Shown: positions 27,108-36,141, numbered from the stretch's first letter. The stretch: 64,000 nt of DNA from Sutcliffiella sp. FSL R7-0096 (GCF_038595065.1 NZ_CP152003.1:972001-1036000), one strand, 5' to 3'. Notes: generated by a model from the letters alone, not told the origin. Translations and numbers: made by a program.

Positions 27108-27323
27108 GGCCACTGGAAAATAACATTATTTTAATGATCTAGCTAATGCTGCTGTTGATTTCCACATAAGGCTGCGCTTTCCACGGGGCGACCTTGAGCC
27201 TCCTCGGGCTGCGCCCTGTGGGGTCTCAAGATTGTCGCTACCTCCCCGCAGGAGTCTTCGCCTTTTGCTCCAATCAACAGCTAGAAATCTTTAGGACGAT
27301 AAGTTATTGGGATTTCAGTGGCC
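27108..27323. repeat. Element B: 216-bp relative of the GC-rich element with other ends
   Basis: GGCCACTGGAAAATAAC at the left and GTTATTGGGATTTCAGTGG plus CC at the right are imperfect inverted ends. Inside, GCTGTTGATT (27151-27160) and AATCAACAGC (27272-27281) enclose a GC-rich core (CCTCCTCGGGCTGCGCCCTG) clearly related to elements A, C and D. The sequence left of it includes ACGAAAACACCA at about 27029, resembling the arm of the terminator at 27370. It occupies most of the 372-bp gap between the permease and YesL genes. Confidence 0.65.
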
Positions 27324-27369
27324 TCGGATGGATTTCACAAATTCTTTAAGACAAGTTAACTTTATTTAC

Positions 27370-27408
27370 ACACAAAAACACCAACCGACTAGGAAGGTGT
27401 TTTTGTGT
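27370..27408. terminator. Bidirectional terminator overlapping the yesL-type gene end
   Basis: ACACAAAAACACC (27370-27382) and GGTGTTTTTGTGT (27396-27408) form a perfect 13-bp stem with A and T rich arms. The minus-strand YesL-type gene stops inside its loop. Confidence 0.8.
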
Positions 27409-28006
27409 TATGGAGCTTTTGAAAAGCATTCATACATAGCCACATCGTTATGAAGGCATAGCCACTCCCGCCAAAAATAAAGGCAGTAGCCGGCAATAAG
27501 TAAAAAATAAAGAACAAGGAAGCAAGACAAACAATAATGAAAAATGTATGGAGCGGGTGAATAAGCATTAGTAGGAAAGTCTGTTTTAATAATGCTATTA
27601 TTTTTAAATCATAGTGGACATAAGTTGGAAACAAATAAAATAAAAAGAGTAGAAATAATAATGATAATGCAAAAAGTAGAATTTGACCCCACATCACCTC
27701 AGGGGAATAATAAAATAAATACCAATAGTCGAGTATGAAAATCACGCAAAGACCGCCGATAATGAACCCCAATCTATTGCTCTTCCAGAATTCTCTTTTA
27801 TAATGGTGTGAAAATGTCCGGAATAAGGAGAAGTTTGTATCTCCTCTCAGCCACTTACGAATAATGGCAAACATAGAAACAGTGGCAGGGAAGAGGCCTA
27901 AAACTATGCCGCCAGATAAAGAGAGTAGGATCCAAATTACATTTAAATAAGCAACCCGTGTTATCCATTCAAAAATACTGTATAGTTTTGTATTCATATT
28001 ATGCAT
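27389..28006 (-). CDS. YesL-family (DUF624) membrane protein
   Basis: A 205-residue membrane protein with about five hydrophobic segments. The opening ITRVAYLNVIWILLSLSGGI with VLGLFPATVSMFAI is typical of the YesL/DUF624 family, which is found beside carbohydrate ABC importers and polysaccharide-degradation genes and whose function is unknown. Here too it lies between a sugar importer and the xylose genes. GGGGTG stands 7 bases before the ATG. Confidence 0.87.
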   Translation of the reverse strand: MHNMNTKLYSIFEWITRVAYLNVIWILLSLSGGIVLGLFPATVSMFAIIRKWLRGDTNFSLFRTFSHHYKREFWKSNRLGFIIGGLCVIFILDYWYLFYYSPEVMWGQILLFALSLLFLLFLFYLFPTYVHYDLKIIALLKQTFLLMLIHPLHTFFIIVCLASLFFIFYLLPATAFIFGGSGYAFITMWLCMNAFQKLHNTKTPS

Positions 28007-28101
28007 GAAGGTACACCCCAGTAAACTAGTGGAATAATTAAGTAATAGATTTTTCCCTATTATACTTGATATTCATGCAATTGACAGTAGTTTATAGAAA
28101 C

Positions 28102-28143
28102 TTTGTTTATTCAATAGACAAACTAACATTGAGTTGCTATAAT
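28102..28143 (+). promoter_or_regulatory. XylR operator and promoter of xylAB
   Basis: TTTGTTTA (28102-28109) and TAGACAAA (28115-28122) form the operator. TAGACA at 28115-28120 is the -35 box, with a 17-bp spacer and a perfect TATAAT at 28138-28143. This is the same geometry as at 23812 and, on the other strand, at 34015. Confidence 0.85.
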
Positions 28144-28148
28144 TATTT

Positions 28149-28162
28149 TGTAAGCATTTACA
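28149..28162 (+). promoter_or_regulatory. Probable CcpA (cre) site of xylAB
   Basis: TGTAAGCATTTACA is a palindrome matching the cre consensus TGWAANCGNTNWCA except CA for CG at the centre. It lies just downstream of the -10 box, a position where CcpA would block transcription. Confidence 0.6.
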
Positions 28163-28217
28163 TTAGATAGAGAAATATATATCCGCAGTATGGAATAAAT
28201 CGGAGGAGGAACCCATA

Positions 28218-29543
28218 ATGACTTATTTTGATACGATCAGCAAAATAAATTACGAAGGTGCAGGATCTACTAACCCATTTGCATTTAAATTTTATAACCC
28301 GAAAGAAGAAATAAACGGGAAAACGATGGAGGAAATCCTTCGCTTCGGTGTCGCATACTGGCATACCTTTACAATGGATGGCTCTGACCCATTCGGTAGT
28401 GGGACAATGATTCGTTCTTGGGACAAATACAAAGGAATGGACCTTGCTAAGGCACGTGTGGAAGCAGCTTTTGAATTCTTCGAAAAATTGGATGTTCCTT
28501 TTTTCTGTTTTCACGATGTTGATATTGCTCCAGAGGGAGATAGTTTAAGAGAGACTAACCAGAATCTTGATACGATTGTAAGTATGGTAAAAGACTACAT
28601 GAAAACAAGCAAGACAAAGCTACTCTGGAACACAGCAAACAACTTTACTCATCCTCGATTCATACATGGCGCTGCTACTTCCAATAGTGCAGATATATTT
28701 GCTTATTCTGCAGCAAAAGTGAAAAAAGGCTTGGAAGTTGGTAAAGAGCTCGGTGCTGAAAACTATGTATTCTGGGGTGGACGTGAAGGGTATGAAACAC
28801 TATTAAATACAAATATGAAACTTGAAATGGATAATTTAGGACGTTTCTTACAAATGGCTGTTGATTATGCAAAAGAGATAGGCTTTGATGCACAATTCCT
28901 TATAGAGCCAAAACCAAAGGAGCCGACAACTCATCAATATGATTTTGATGTTGCCACCGGTTATGCATTTTTACAACATTATAATCTTCAAGATCATTTT
29001 AAATTCAATATCGAAGCAAACCATGCTACATTAGCAGGTCATACATTTGAACATGAGTTACGATATGCACGTGTTCACAATATGCTCGGTTCTGTGGATG
29101 CGAATCAGGGGGATCCATTATTGGGATGGGATACGGATGAGTTTCCGACAGATTTATACTCTACAACATTAGCAATGTATGAAATTCTCAAAAATGGTGG
29201 ACTTGGACGTGGCGGTCTTAACTTCGATGCGAAAGTGAGAAGGGGATCGTTTGAGCAGGAAGACTTATTCCATGCCCACATTGCAGGTATGGACAGTTTT
29301 GCAGTAGGCTTAAAAGTTGCTAGTAAACTAATCGAGGATAGAGTCCTTGAAGATATTTTGGATAACCGTTATAAGAGTTTTACAGATGGGATTGGACTGG
29401 ACATAGTGGAAGGAAAAACTAATTTCCATGAATTAGAACAACATGCATTAAATCTAGCAGAAGTAAAACATCAATCTGGACGTCTTGAAAAAGTTAAAAC
29501 AACCATCAATCAATACCTATTAAGAGCATACGCAGGAGAATAA
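28218..29543 (+). CDS. xylA: Xylose isomerase
   Basis: A 441-residue class II xylose isomerase that converts D-xylose to D-xylulose in the cytoplasm. Diagnostic motifs are [12 protein letters not shown] (catalytic His/Asp pair), [33 protein letters not shown] (metal ligands), [17 protein letters not shown] and [26 protein letters not shown] precedes the ATG. It forms an operon with xylB (23-base gap) under an XylR operator and a cre site. Confidence 0.97.
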   Translation: MTYFDTISKINYEGAGSTNPFAFKFYNPKEEINGKTMEEILRFGVAYWHTFTMDGSDPFGSGTMIRSWDKYKGMDLAKARVEAAFEFFEKLDVPFFCFHDVDIAPEGDSLRETNQNLDTIVSMVKDYMKTSKTKLLWNTANNFTHPRFIHGAATSNSADIFAYSAAKVKKGLEVGKELGAENYVFWGGREGYETLLNTNMKLEMDNLGRFLQMAVDYAKEIGFDAQFLIEPKPKEPTTHQYDFDVATGYAFLQHYNLQDHFKFNIEANHATLAGHTFEHELRYARVHNMLGSVDANQGDPLLGWDTDEFPTDLYSTTLAMYEILKNGGLGRGGLNFDAKVRRGSFEQEDLFHAHIAGMDSFAVGLKVASKLIEDRVLEDILDNRYKSFTDGIGLDIVEGKTNFHELEQHALNLAEVKHQSGRLEKVKTTINQYLLRAYAGE

Positions 29544-29566
29544 AGCTACTTAGATGGGGTGTAATC

Positions 29567-31066
29567 ATGAAGTATGTAATTGGCATCGATTTAGGCACAA
29601 GTGCAGTGAAGGTCCTATTGGTCAACCAATCGGGAGAGGTAGTGAAAGTAGTTTCTAAAAACTACCCACTTCTGCACGAAAAAAGCGGATATAGTGAACA
29701 AGAACCAGAGGTTTGGGTAACTCAGACGATTGCAGGATTGTCAGAAATACTTGATGGTTTTCCAGAAGATCCTGAAACCATTGAAGGAATAAGCTTTTCC
29801 GGACAGATGCATGGACTGGTGCTCCTTGATGAAAATAACATAGTCCTCCGAAACGCCATTCTTTGGAATGATACACGTACAACAGAGGAATGTCAGGAGA
29901 TATATGAAGTAGTGGGAAAAGAACAGCTACTGAAAGTGACCAAAAACCCAGCATTGGAGGGGTTCACGCTTCCCAAAATATTATGGGTGAAGAAACATGA
30001 GCCGGAAATTTTCTCCAAAATAAAGACGTTTGTGTTGCCTAAAGACTATCTTCGATATAGGCTATCCGGTGAATTGAATATGGATTTTTCCGATGCGGCT
30101 GGAACATTACTCCTAAATATAAGTGAAAAGAAATGGAGTAAAGAAATCCTAAATCTATTAGATATTCCAGAAGACATATGTCCCGCTTTAGTTAATTCTC
30201 ATGATAAGGTCGGAAATATCACAAATGAAATTGCTGGTGTTACAGGGTTATCTCCCCTCACTTCCATCATTGCCGGAGGTGCTGACAATGCCTGTGGAGC
30301 AATCGGATCAGGAATTTTAAAAGAAGGTATAACCTTATGCAGTATTGGAACTTCCGGTGTGGTGTTATCCTATGAAACTACCAGTGATAAGAATTTTGAG
30401 GGGAAAGTCCATTATTTTAATCATGGAGCACCTGATTCCTACTATACGATGGGCGTGACACTTGCTGCCGGATACAGTTTGAGCTGGTTTAAAAATGTTT
30501 TTGCAGATGAGGAAACGTTTGAGGACCTTGTCCAAGGAGTTGATTCCGTCCCTGTAGGATCAAATGGATTGATGTTTACCCCATATGTGGCAGGTGAACG
30601 GACCCCGCATGCCGATGCAACCATTCGTGGAAGCTTTATCGGGATGGATACATCGCATGAAAGAAGGGACTTTGTGCGGGCCGTCATGGAAGGAATCACT
30701 TACTCGTTGAACGAATCCGTCGCTATATTCCGTAATAAAGGCAAATCCATTGAAACAATTGTTTCTACAGGCGGCGGCACAAAAAATGATACTTGGTTGC
30801 AAATACAAGCGGATGTTTTCAATGCAAGAATAATAAAGCTTTCAAGTGAGCAAGGGCCTGGGATGGGAGCAGCAATGTTAGCAGCATATGGCTGTGGCTG
30901 GTATGCCTCATTGGAGGAATGTGCTGATGAATTTTTACGTATTGAAAAAGAGTTTCTGCCCATAGAAGAAAATGTGGAAAAGTATGAGGAACTATTTCCT
31001 ATCTATCAGGGTATTTATGAAAGCACGAAGGAACTTAACAGGAAATTAATAAAATATCGAAAATAG
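29567..31066 (+). CDS. xylB: Xylulokinase
   Basis: A 499-residue FGGY-family sugar kinase that phosphorylates D-xylulose to xylulose 5-phosphate for the pentose phosphate pathway. The N-terminal phosphate loop IGIDLGTSAVKVLLV, the substrate region SGQMHGLVLLD, ILWNDTRT, the central AGGADNACGAIGSG with the catalytic Asp, and the C-terminal adenine loop STGGGTKNDTWLQIQADV are all present. It is the second gene of the xylAB operon and is followed by a strong terminator. Confidence 0.96.
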   Translation: MKYVIGIDLGTSAVKVLLVNQSGEVVKVVSKNYPLLHEKSGYSEQEPEVWVTQTIAGLSEILDGFPEDPETIEGISFSGQMHGLVLLDENNIVLRNAILWNDTRTTEECQEIYEVVGKEQLLKVTKNPALEGFTLPKILWVKKHEPEIFSKIKTFVLPKDYLRYRLSGELNMDFSDAAGTLLLNISEKKWSKEILNLLDIPEDICPALVNSHDKVGNITNEIAGVTGLSPLTSIIAGGADNACGAIGSGILKEGITLCSIGTSGVVLSYETTSDKNFEGKVHYFNHGAPDSYYTMGVTLAAGYSLSWFKNVFADEETFEDLVQGVDSVPVGSNGLMFTPYVAGERTPHADATIRGSFIGMDTSHERRDFVRAVMEGITYSLNESVAIFRNKGKSIETIVSTGGGTKNDTWLQIQADVFNARIIKLSSEQGPGMGAAMLAAYGCGWYASLEECADEFLRIEKEFLPIEENVEKYEELFPIYQGIYESTKELNRKLIKYRK

Positions 31067-31068
31067 TG

Positions 31069-31099
31069 AAAAAAGACCTGCAAATGCAAGGTCTTTTTT
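31069..31099 (+). terminator. Terminator of xylAB
   Basis: AAAAAAGACC (31069-31078) pairs with GGTCTTTTTT (31090-31099), with inner TGC/GCA pairs. It can also serve the convergent galM. Confidence 0.9.
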
Positions 31100-31124
31100 C
31101 TGTGATAAGGCTACCTATCTCCGT

Positions 31125-32168
31125 TTATTTATCAATTGAGAAGCGGTAAACAGTACGGTGACTATATGTCTCATCGGGGTGTAGTAGTATCTCTGGGAAC
31201 CCACAATGATGGAGGGAAGCTGGGGAACCCTGTGTTTCGAAGCAAATCCCTGAATACCGGGAAAAGGGTGGTTCGTTAAAAGTAGGTTTGATGTCAAGGT
31301 TATTGGCTGTATAAAGCACCATTCCAGGCTGATCCGTTTGGATGGAAAGAACTCTGCCACTTTTTCCATCCTTCAATACAACTTTTTCATTATCTGTTTC
31401 TCGAAATAAAAAGTAATGGTCATAACCGTATCCGGCAACTTGATTTTGTTCATTACCCTCGTTTAAGCCGCTAGTAAACGTCTTTTCAGTTCGAAAATCA
31501 AACGGAGTATTGGCTACGGCTGAGATTTTGCCGGTAGGGATAAGGTCGATATCCAATTCTACAAAACGGTCGCTTTCCAATTTTAATGAGTGATGATGGA
31601 TACTGTCTTTCGCATTTCCACTCAGATTGAAATAGGTGTGATTAGTCATTGTAAAAGGAGTGAGTTTATCAGTAGAAGCAGTGTATTCAAGTATTAATTC
31701 ATTATCATTGTTCAATAGATATAGAACAGATACCTCAATGTTTCCAGGATAACCACTTTCCCCATCTTTACTGAAATGGGAAAGCTTCACACCAATCCCA
31801 TCCTCCCGTTTAATCATTTCGCTTTTCCAAACCACTTGATGGAACCCAAGTGAACCTCCATGTAAATGATTCTCGAAATCATTTTTTTCCAAGTTATAAA
31901 CTTCCCCCTTAATTTCAAATGTCGCTTCCTGTATTCTGCCTGCTACTCGTCCGATCAAGGCTCCAAAAAAATGGGGATTATTTTTGTAAGTTGAATAATT
32001 TTTATACCCTACAATAACATTTTCATAGTTTCCTTCTCTATCAGGAGTATCAATCTTAAGAAGAATCCCACCATAATCCATTAGACTGATGACCATTCCA
32101 TTATCATTATATAAGTCAAACTGCTTCCAATTGTTCGCTAATTCTAACGTCTCTATTTTCAACTTCAT
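31125..32168 (-). CDS. galM: Aldose 1-epimerase (mutarotase)
   Basis: A 347-residue enzyme that interconverts alpha and beta anomers of aldoses such as xylose or galactose. NHTYFNLSG carries a catalytic histidine, and ICFETQGSPASLHH near the C-terminus carries the catalytic glutamate. ENHLHGGSLGFHQVVW gives a further conserved histidine. In this setting it speeds conversion of the beta-xylose released by the beta-xylosidase into the alpha form used by xylose isomerase. AAGGAG is only 2 bases before the ATG but 8 bases before a TTG two codons later, so the true start may be 32162. Confidence 0.92.
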   Translation of the reverse strand: MKLKIETLELANNWKQFDLYNDNGMVISLMDYGGILLKIDTPDREGNYENVIVGYKNYSTYKNNPHFFGALIGRVAGRIQEATFEIKGEVYNLEKNDFENHLHGGSLGFHQVVWKSEMIKREDGIGVKLSHFSKDGESGYPGNIEVSVLYLLNNDNELILEYTASTDKLTPFTMTNHTYFNLSGNAKDSIHHHSLKLESDRFVELDIDLIPTGKISAVANTPFDFRTEKTFTSGLNEGNEQNQVAGYGYDHYFLFRETDNEKVVLKDGKSGRVLSIQTDQPGMVLYTANNLDIKPTFNEPPFSRYSGICFETQGSPASLHHCGFPEILLHPDETYSHRTVYRFSIDK

Positions 32169-32182
32169 CTCTCCTTAAAAGA

Positions 32183-32201
32183 AGACATCTAAAAGATGTC
32201 T
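32183..32201. terminator. Terminator hairpin, left copy flanking element C
   Basis: AGACATCTAAAAGATGTCT, a 19-base palindrome, preceded by AAAAGA. The same 19 bases recur at 32413-32431. Confidence 0.85.
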
Positions 32202-32412
32202 CAGACTGGTGACAAACTATACATTAGTTTGGTTATTTCCTATAACAGTTGATCTCCGTTACAGGAGCTTCGCTTTCCGCGGGCAGTCCGGAAGCCTCCT
32301 CGGGCTACGCCCTGCGGGGTCTTCCATGTCCTTTCCTCCCGCAGGAGTCTACGCTCCTTTCACTGCGATCAACGGGGAAATTATAACTCAAAATGACTTT
32401 GTCTACACACTG
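32202..32412 (+). mobile_element. Element C: 211-bp GC-rich repeat inserted in a terminator
   Basis: It begins CAGACTGGTGACAAACTATA and ends CTTTGTCTACACACTG; over nearly all of its length it matches element A in the same orientation. The GC-rich palindromic core is bounded by GTTGATC and GATCAAC. It has no coding capacity for a transposase. It lies between identical hairpin copies in the gap between galM and the MFS gene. Confidence 0.87.
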
Positions 32413-32431
32413 AGACATCTAAAAGATGTCT
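32413..32431. terminator. Terminator hairpin, right copy flanking element C
   Basis: Same 19-base palindrome as 32183-32201, followed by TCTTTTG. Joining the left flank AAAAGA and the right flank TCTTTT to one copy restores an uninterrupted long palindrome. Confidence 0.85.
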
Positions 32432-32445
32432 TCTTTTGTTTCTAA

Positions 32446-33864
32446 TTATAATGCCTTCACTTTTCTGTTGTGAGGAGGCTTTTTCCATATGTTTTCTAGC
32501 TCTTCAAGTGAGGCACCTTTGGTTTCTGGGACAAATCTCCAAACAAAGAGCGCCGAAAGTACACTCATTACCCCATACAGTCCATAGGTTAATCCACCAC
32601 TGAATTCCATCATCATCGGATAGGTGGATGAGACTAAATAGTTTGCTGCCCATTGTGCAGCCACTGCGATAGCGACTGCTTGCCCACGAATCCTGTTAGG
32701 GAAGATTTCTGAGATGAGCACCCAGCAGATTGGTCCCCAAGACATCATAAAAGAAGCAGTATATAAAATGATGAATAACAAGGTACTTACACCGATAATG
32801 TTAAAAAATGCTAACCCTGCTACCCCAAACATCCCGATAGCCATTCCGATGGAACCTATGATCAGAAGAGGTTTCCGTCCCCATTCATCCACTTTCATTA
32901 TGGCGATGACTGTAAAAATAACGTTTACAAGACCCATTACTATCGTTTGTAGCATGGATGCATCTTTCGCTGCCCCCATGCTTTCAAAGATACGGGGAGC
33001 ATAATATAGCGCGACATTTATTCCTACGAATTGTTGGAATAAAGAAAGCATTATCCCAATAACAATGACTGTTTTTCCAAAAGCGAAAGGAGAAATTTTC
33101 TCAGCAGAAACAGACATTGTCTTTTTAATATCTCTTAATATAGTTTTTGCAGCCTTAATCCCATTTATCTTCGTAAGTATTGCTAAAGCATTTTCATCTT
33201 TATTTTTTAATGCCAAGTATCGAGGTGTTTCAGGAACAAAGAATAAAAAGATACAGAACAATAGAGCTGGGATCGCTTCAGAAGCAAACATGTATCTCCA
33301 TCCAATATCATTGATCCATTCTAGGGTTTTCCCGCGGGCAATTCCCCAGTTTACAAAATAAACGACAAGCATTCCGAAGATGATGGCAAACTGATTATAC
33401 GAGACAAGCCTCCCGCGAATCTTTGCAGGAGCAATTTCTCCAATATACATGGGAACGATGGCGGATGCCAGGCCAACGCCAATACCCCCGATAATTCTGT
33501 AGAAATTAAAAGCTAAAAGTAATGCTATAGTTGGCTCTCCCTTTGTAAAGAAGAAGATTTCCGGATAGGCAGATCCTATTGCCGAAAAGAAAAATAGAAT
33601 GGAAGCTAATATTAACGTTTTTTTGCGACCGAAAGCCGATGAAAAGAATCCAGATAATACACCACCTACTATACAACCGATCAAGGCGCTAGAAATGGTA
33701 GCTCCATGGATGAAGGAACTAAGCCCCAATCCATCTATCAAATAAGCTTCAATCGATTTTTCTGCGCCAGAAATCACCGCAGTGTCATACCCGAATAGCA
33801 ACCCTCCCAAAGTGGCTACAAGGGTAATGGAAAGAATGTAAAAGGAACTATTTGTCTTTTTCAT
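32446..33864 (-). CDS. MFS sugar:proton symporter, XylE/AraE type
   Basis: A 472-residue major facilitator protein of the sugar porter family with about 12 hydrophobic segments. Signature motifs are GGLLFGYDTAVISGAEKSI in helix 1, FGRKKTL in loop 2-3, VPMYIGEIAPAKIRGRLVS in helix 5, FVPETPRYLA after helix 6 and VPETKGASLEEL at the end. It most resembles D-xylose:H+ symporters (XylE/XylT). An XylR operator-promoter on its strand, two cre sites in its leader and proximity to xylAB support xylose as substrate. Confidence 0.88.
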   Translation of the reverse strand: MKKTNSSFYILSITLVATLGGLLFGYDTAVISGAEKSIEAYLIDGLGLSSFIHGATISSALIGCIVGGVLSGFFSSAFGRKKTLILASILFFFSAIGSAYPEIFFFTKGEPTIALLLAFNFYRIIGGIGVGLASAIVPMYIGEIAPAKIRGRLVSYNQFAIIFGMLVVYFVNWGIARGKTLEWINDIGWRYMFASEAIPALLFCIFLFFVPETPRYLALKNKDENALAILTKINGIKAAKTILRDIKKTMSVSAEKISPFAFGKTVIVIGIMLSLFQQFVGINVALYYAPRIFESMGAAKDASMLQTIVMGLVNVIFTVIAIMKVDEWGRKPLLIIGSIGMAIGMFGVAGLAFFNIIGVSTLLFIILYTASFMMSWGPICWVLISEIFPNRIRGQAVAIAVAAQWAANYLVSSTYPMMMEFSGGLTYGLYGVMSVLSALFVWRFVPETKGASLEELENIWKKPPHNRKVKAL

Positions 33865-33891
33865 AAACTGTAGGCATATAATCTATGCTGT

Positions 33892-33923
33892 TGAAACGCT
33901 TACAAAAAAGTAAAGCGTTTACA
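33892..33923 (-). promoter_or_regulatory. Two tandem CcpA (cre) sites in the leader of the MFS gene
   Basis: TGAAACGCTTACA at 33892-33904 and GTAAAGCGTTTACA at 33910-33923 both fit the cre consensus. They lie 28-60 bases upstream of the MFS start codon and downstream of its promoter, suited to roadblock repression by glucose. Confidence 0.75.
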
Positions 33924-33991
33924 AATGCAAAGTTCATTGCCCTCAACCTCCTATTCTATTAAGGAATAAACAATATTGAAATATTAGTTGA

Positions 33992-34031
33992 ATTATAGCA
34001 AAAACTAAATAGTTTGTCTAACGAACAAACT
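33992..34031 (-). promoter_or_regulatory. XylR operator and promoter of the MFS symporter
   Basis: The palindrome AGTTTGTC / GAACAAACT spans 34011-34031. On the minus strand TAGACA (34020-34015) is the -35, the spacer is 17 bp and TATAAT occupies 33997-33992, the same operator-on-minus-35 layout as xylAB. Confidence 0.82.
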
Positions 34032-34317
34032 AAGTTGATAGCTATAAGATTTTATTCATAATGTGAGAGAGTAAATCCAAGATACTAGAGGGGCAATAGT
34101 CCCCTGAGAAAAAAGAACTATGCGCTCTTGGGATGTAGTTTTTAGAAATCTTGACTGTATCTTTTTTTGAAACAATTTTATGATGTCACAAATCCCTCTA
34201 TAATCAGTTTGTAAGCGGTTTATTTTATATATAGCAAACTGTTATATCAAAATACTATGTTTTGTTTTTATAAATAAGGATATTTAAATATGAAAAAACA
34301 TGGGAAAGAGTGATGAA
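34032..34317. other. Long leader upstream of the sodium:solute symporter
   Basis: No gene is seen here. A cre-like word TGTAAGCGGTTTAT lies at 34210-34223 with two mismatches in its last bases. The region is otherwise AT-rich. The XylR operator at 34011 is about 290 bases from the symporter start, so control of that gene by XylR is uncertain. Confidence 0.4.
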
Positions 34318-36141
34318 ATGGGTTTAGGTGAAATAGTTTTCATATTGGTAAGTTGCTCTATTTTAATGGCACTTGTGGCCTACATATCGTATCAAATGAC
34401 AAAGGGAAGAGTCGGAAGTGCAAATGAATACTTTCTTGCGGGAAGAGGGCTAACGGGAATTTTCATCGCCGGTTCATTGCTTTTAACCAATCTGTCTGCT
34501 GAACAACTCATCGGTTTGAATGGGCAAGCGTTCAGCGGTAATATGTCGAGCATGGCCTGGGAGGTGACGGCTGGACTTGCTGCCATCATCATGGCCATCT
34601 ATCTGTTGCCCAAGTTATTGGGAATCGGGATTTCTACCATCCCCGAATTCTTGAGTAAACGGTATGATGAAGATGTGCGCAGGATGACGGTTCTGCTGTT
34701 TTTACTCGGATATATGTGTGTCACGATTCCTTCGATGCTTTATTCCGGGTCCATTGCAGTCCTACAGCTATTTGATGTCCCAGCACTTTTCGGTGTTTCC
34801 TACACTCAAGCTTTATGGATGGTCATCTGGTTTGTAGGGATTATCGGAGGTATATATGCTATCTTTGGTGGCCTGCGTGCAGTCGCTGTATCAGACACCA
34901 TTAATGGAATCGGTCTGGTGCTGATCGGATTTCTAGTTCCGATACTAGGTTTTATCGCTCTTGGAGACGGCAACATGGTGGCCGGCATGAAACAGATTGC
35001 CACCACCTCGCCGGAAAAATTGAATGCCATTGGCGGTAAAGCGGATTCTGTGCCATTCTTCTCCATATTTACAGGTATTCTTTTTGCGAACCTTTTTTAT
35101 TGGGCATTGAATCAATATGTCATTCAACGTGTTTTAGGGGCGAAAAATCTTGCTGAAGGACAAAAAGGAGTCTTGATGACAGGCTTTCTGAAGCTATTGG
35201 TCCCAATTTTCATGCTTATACCAGGTGTAATCGGATTCCACTTGTATGGAAGCAGTGTGTCAAATTCTGACCTGGCATATCCGAGCTTGATTGCAGACCT
35301 TTTACCAGTATGGCTGATGGGATTTTTCCTGGCGGTACTGCTAGGTGCGGTCTTTAGTTCATTCAATTCGTTGCTTAACAGTATTTCCACCCTGTTTGTA
35401 TTGGATATTTATAAACCAAAATTCGCACCGGATGCCGATGACCAAAAGCTTATCAAGGTCAGCAAGCTGTTCAGTGTGGTGGTTGCGCTCATCTCTTTTG
35501 TGGTGGCCCCTTTACTGATGTATGCACCGGACGGTCTTTGGAATTTGATCCGACAATTCACAGGATTCTTTAACATTCCAATTTTGGTTATCGTACTGAT
35601 GGGAATGCTTTTCCGAAAGATCCCTGCACTTGCAGCCAAAGTCGTTATCATTTTTCACGTATTTGCCTACTATTTCCTTGTGTGGGGGACAAAGCAAATT
35701 TTCAATGTGGAGCTTGGCATCAACTTTATCCATATATACGGAATATTGCTTGTAGTGGAAGTGGCATTTATGCTCCTCATGGCCAAAGTAAAGCCGATCA
35801 AGCAGGTTCAACCATTTTCCTATACCGTGTCAAAAGAAAGAATGGTGCCATGGAAATATGCAATCCCTGTTTCCATTACTCTTGTAGCATCCATCATTTT
35901 TGTTTATATCGTTTTCTCACCAATCGGACTGGCCTATCAATCTGGAATCGTTTCCCCATGGTTCTGGCCGAGTACTGCCATTCTACTTGTGACTACCTCT
36001 GTCTTGTACGTCGCGGCATTGAAAAACTGGCATGCCAAATATGCGGAGTACCTGCAAAGCTTTAAGCATAAAAAGAAGAAGTTCAGAGTGAAGAGGACTT
36101 CATTGAGATTGAATATAAAAGAAGGAGTTTTGGATAAGTAA
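34318..36141 (+). CDS. Sodium:solute symporter (SSS family, SGLT-like)
   Basis: A membrane protein of about 607 residues with some 14 hydrophobic segments. The SSS signature is visible in the N-terminal part (EYFLAGRGLTGIFIAGSLLL with TNLSAEQLIGLNGQAF) and in FGGLRAVAVSDTINGIGLVL. The length and C-terminal extension resemble sugar- or inositol-transporting SGLT relatives. The substrate cannot be named from sequence; it sits between a xylose module and a monosaccharide importer. ATG at 34300 is in frame but lacks a ribosome binding site, whereas GGGAAAGAG lies 7 bases before ATG at 34318. Confidence 0.85.
   Translation: MGLGEIVFILVSCSILMALVAYISYQMTKGRVGSANEYFLAGRGLTGIFIAGSLLLTNLSAEQLIGLNGQAFSGNMSSMAWEVTAGLAAIIMAIYLLPKLLGIGISTIPEFLSKRYDEDVRRMTVLLFLLGYMCVTIPSMLYSGSIAVLQLFDVPALFGVSYTQALWMVIWFVGIIGGIYAIFGGLRAVAVSDTINGIGLVLIGFLVPILGFIALGDGNMVAGMKQIATTSPEKLNAIGGKADSVPFFSIFTGILFANLFYWALNQYVIQRVLGAKNLAEGQKGVLMTGFLKLLVPIFMLIPGVIGFHLYGSSVSNSDLAYPSLIADLLPVWLMGFFLAVLLGAVFSSFNSLLNSISTLFVLDIYKPKFAPDADDQKLIKVSKLFSVVVALISFVVAPLLMYAPDGLWNLIRQFTGFFNIPILVIVLMGMLFRKIPALAAKVVIIFHVFAYYFLVWGTKQIFNVELGINFIHIYGILLVVEVAFMLLMAKVKPIKQVQPFSYTVSKERMVPWKYAIPVSITLVASIIFVYIVFSPIGLAYQSGIVSPWFWPSTAILLVTTSVLYVAALKNWHAKYAEYLQSFKHKKKKFRVKRTSLRLNIKEGVLDK

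Noticed and set aside
27108-27323. Element B as a fourth copy of the A/C/D element
   Set aside because: Only the GC-rich core is shared. Its terminal and inner inverted repeats differ and no full hairpin duplication is seen.
34011-34031. XylR control of the sodium:solute symporter gene
   Set aside because: The operator fits the divergent MFS promoter perfectly, but it is about 290 bases from the symporter start and no matching plus-strand promoter was found.
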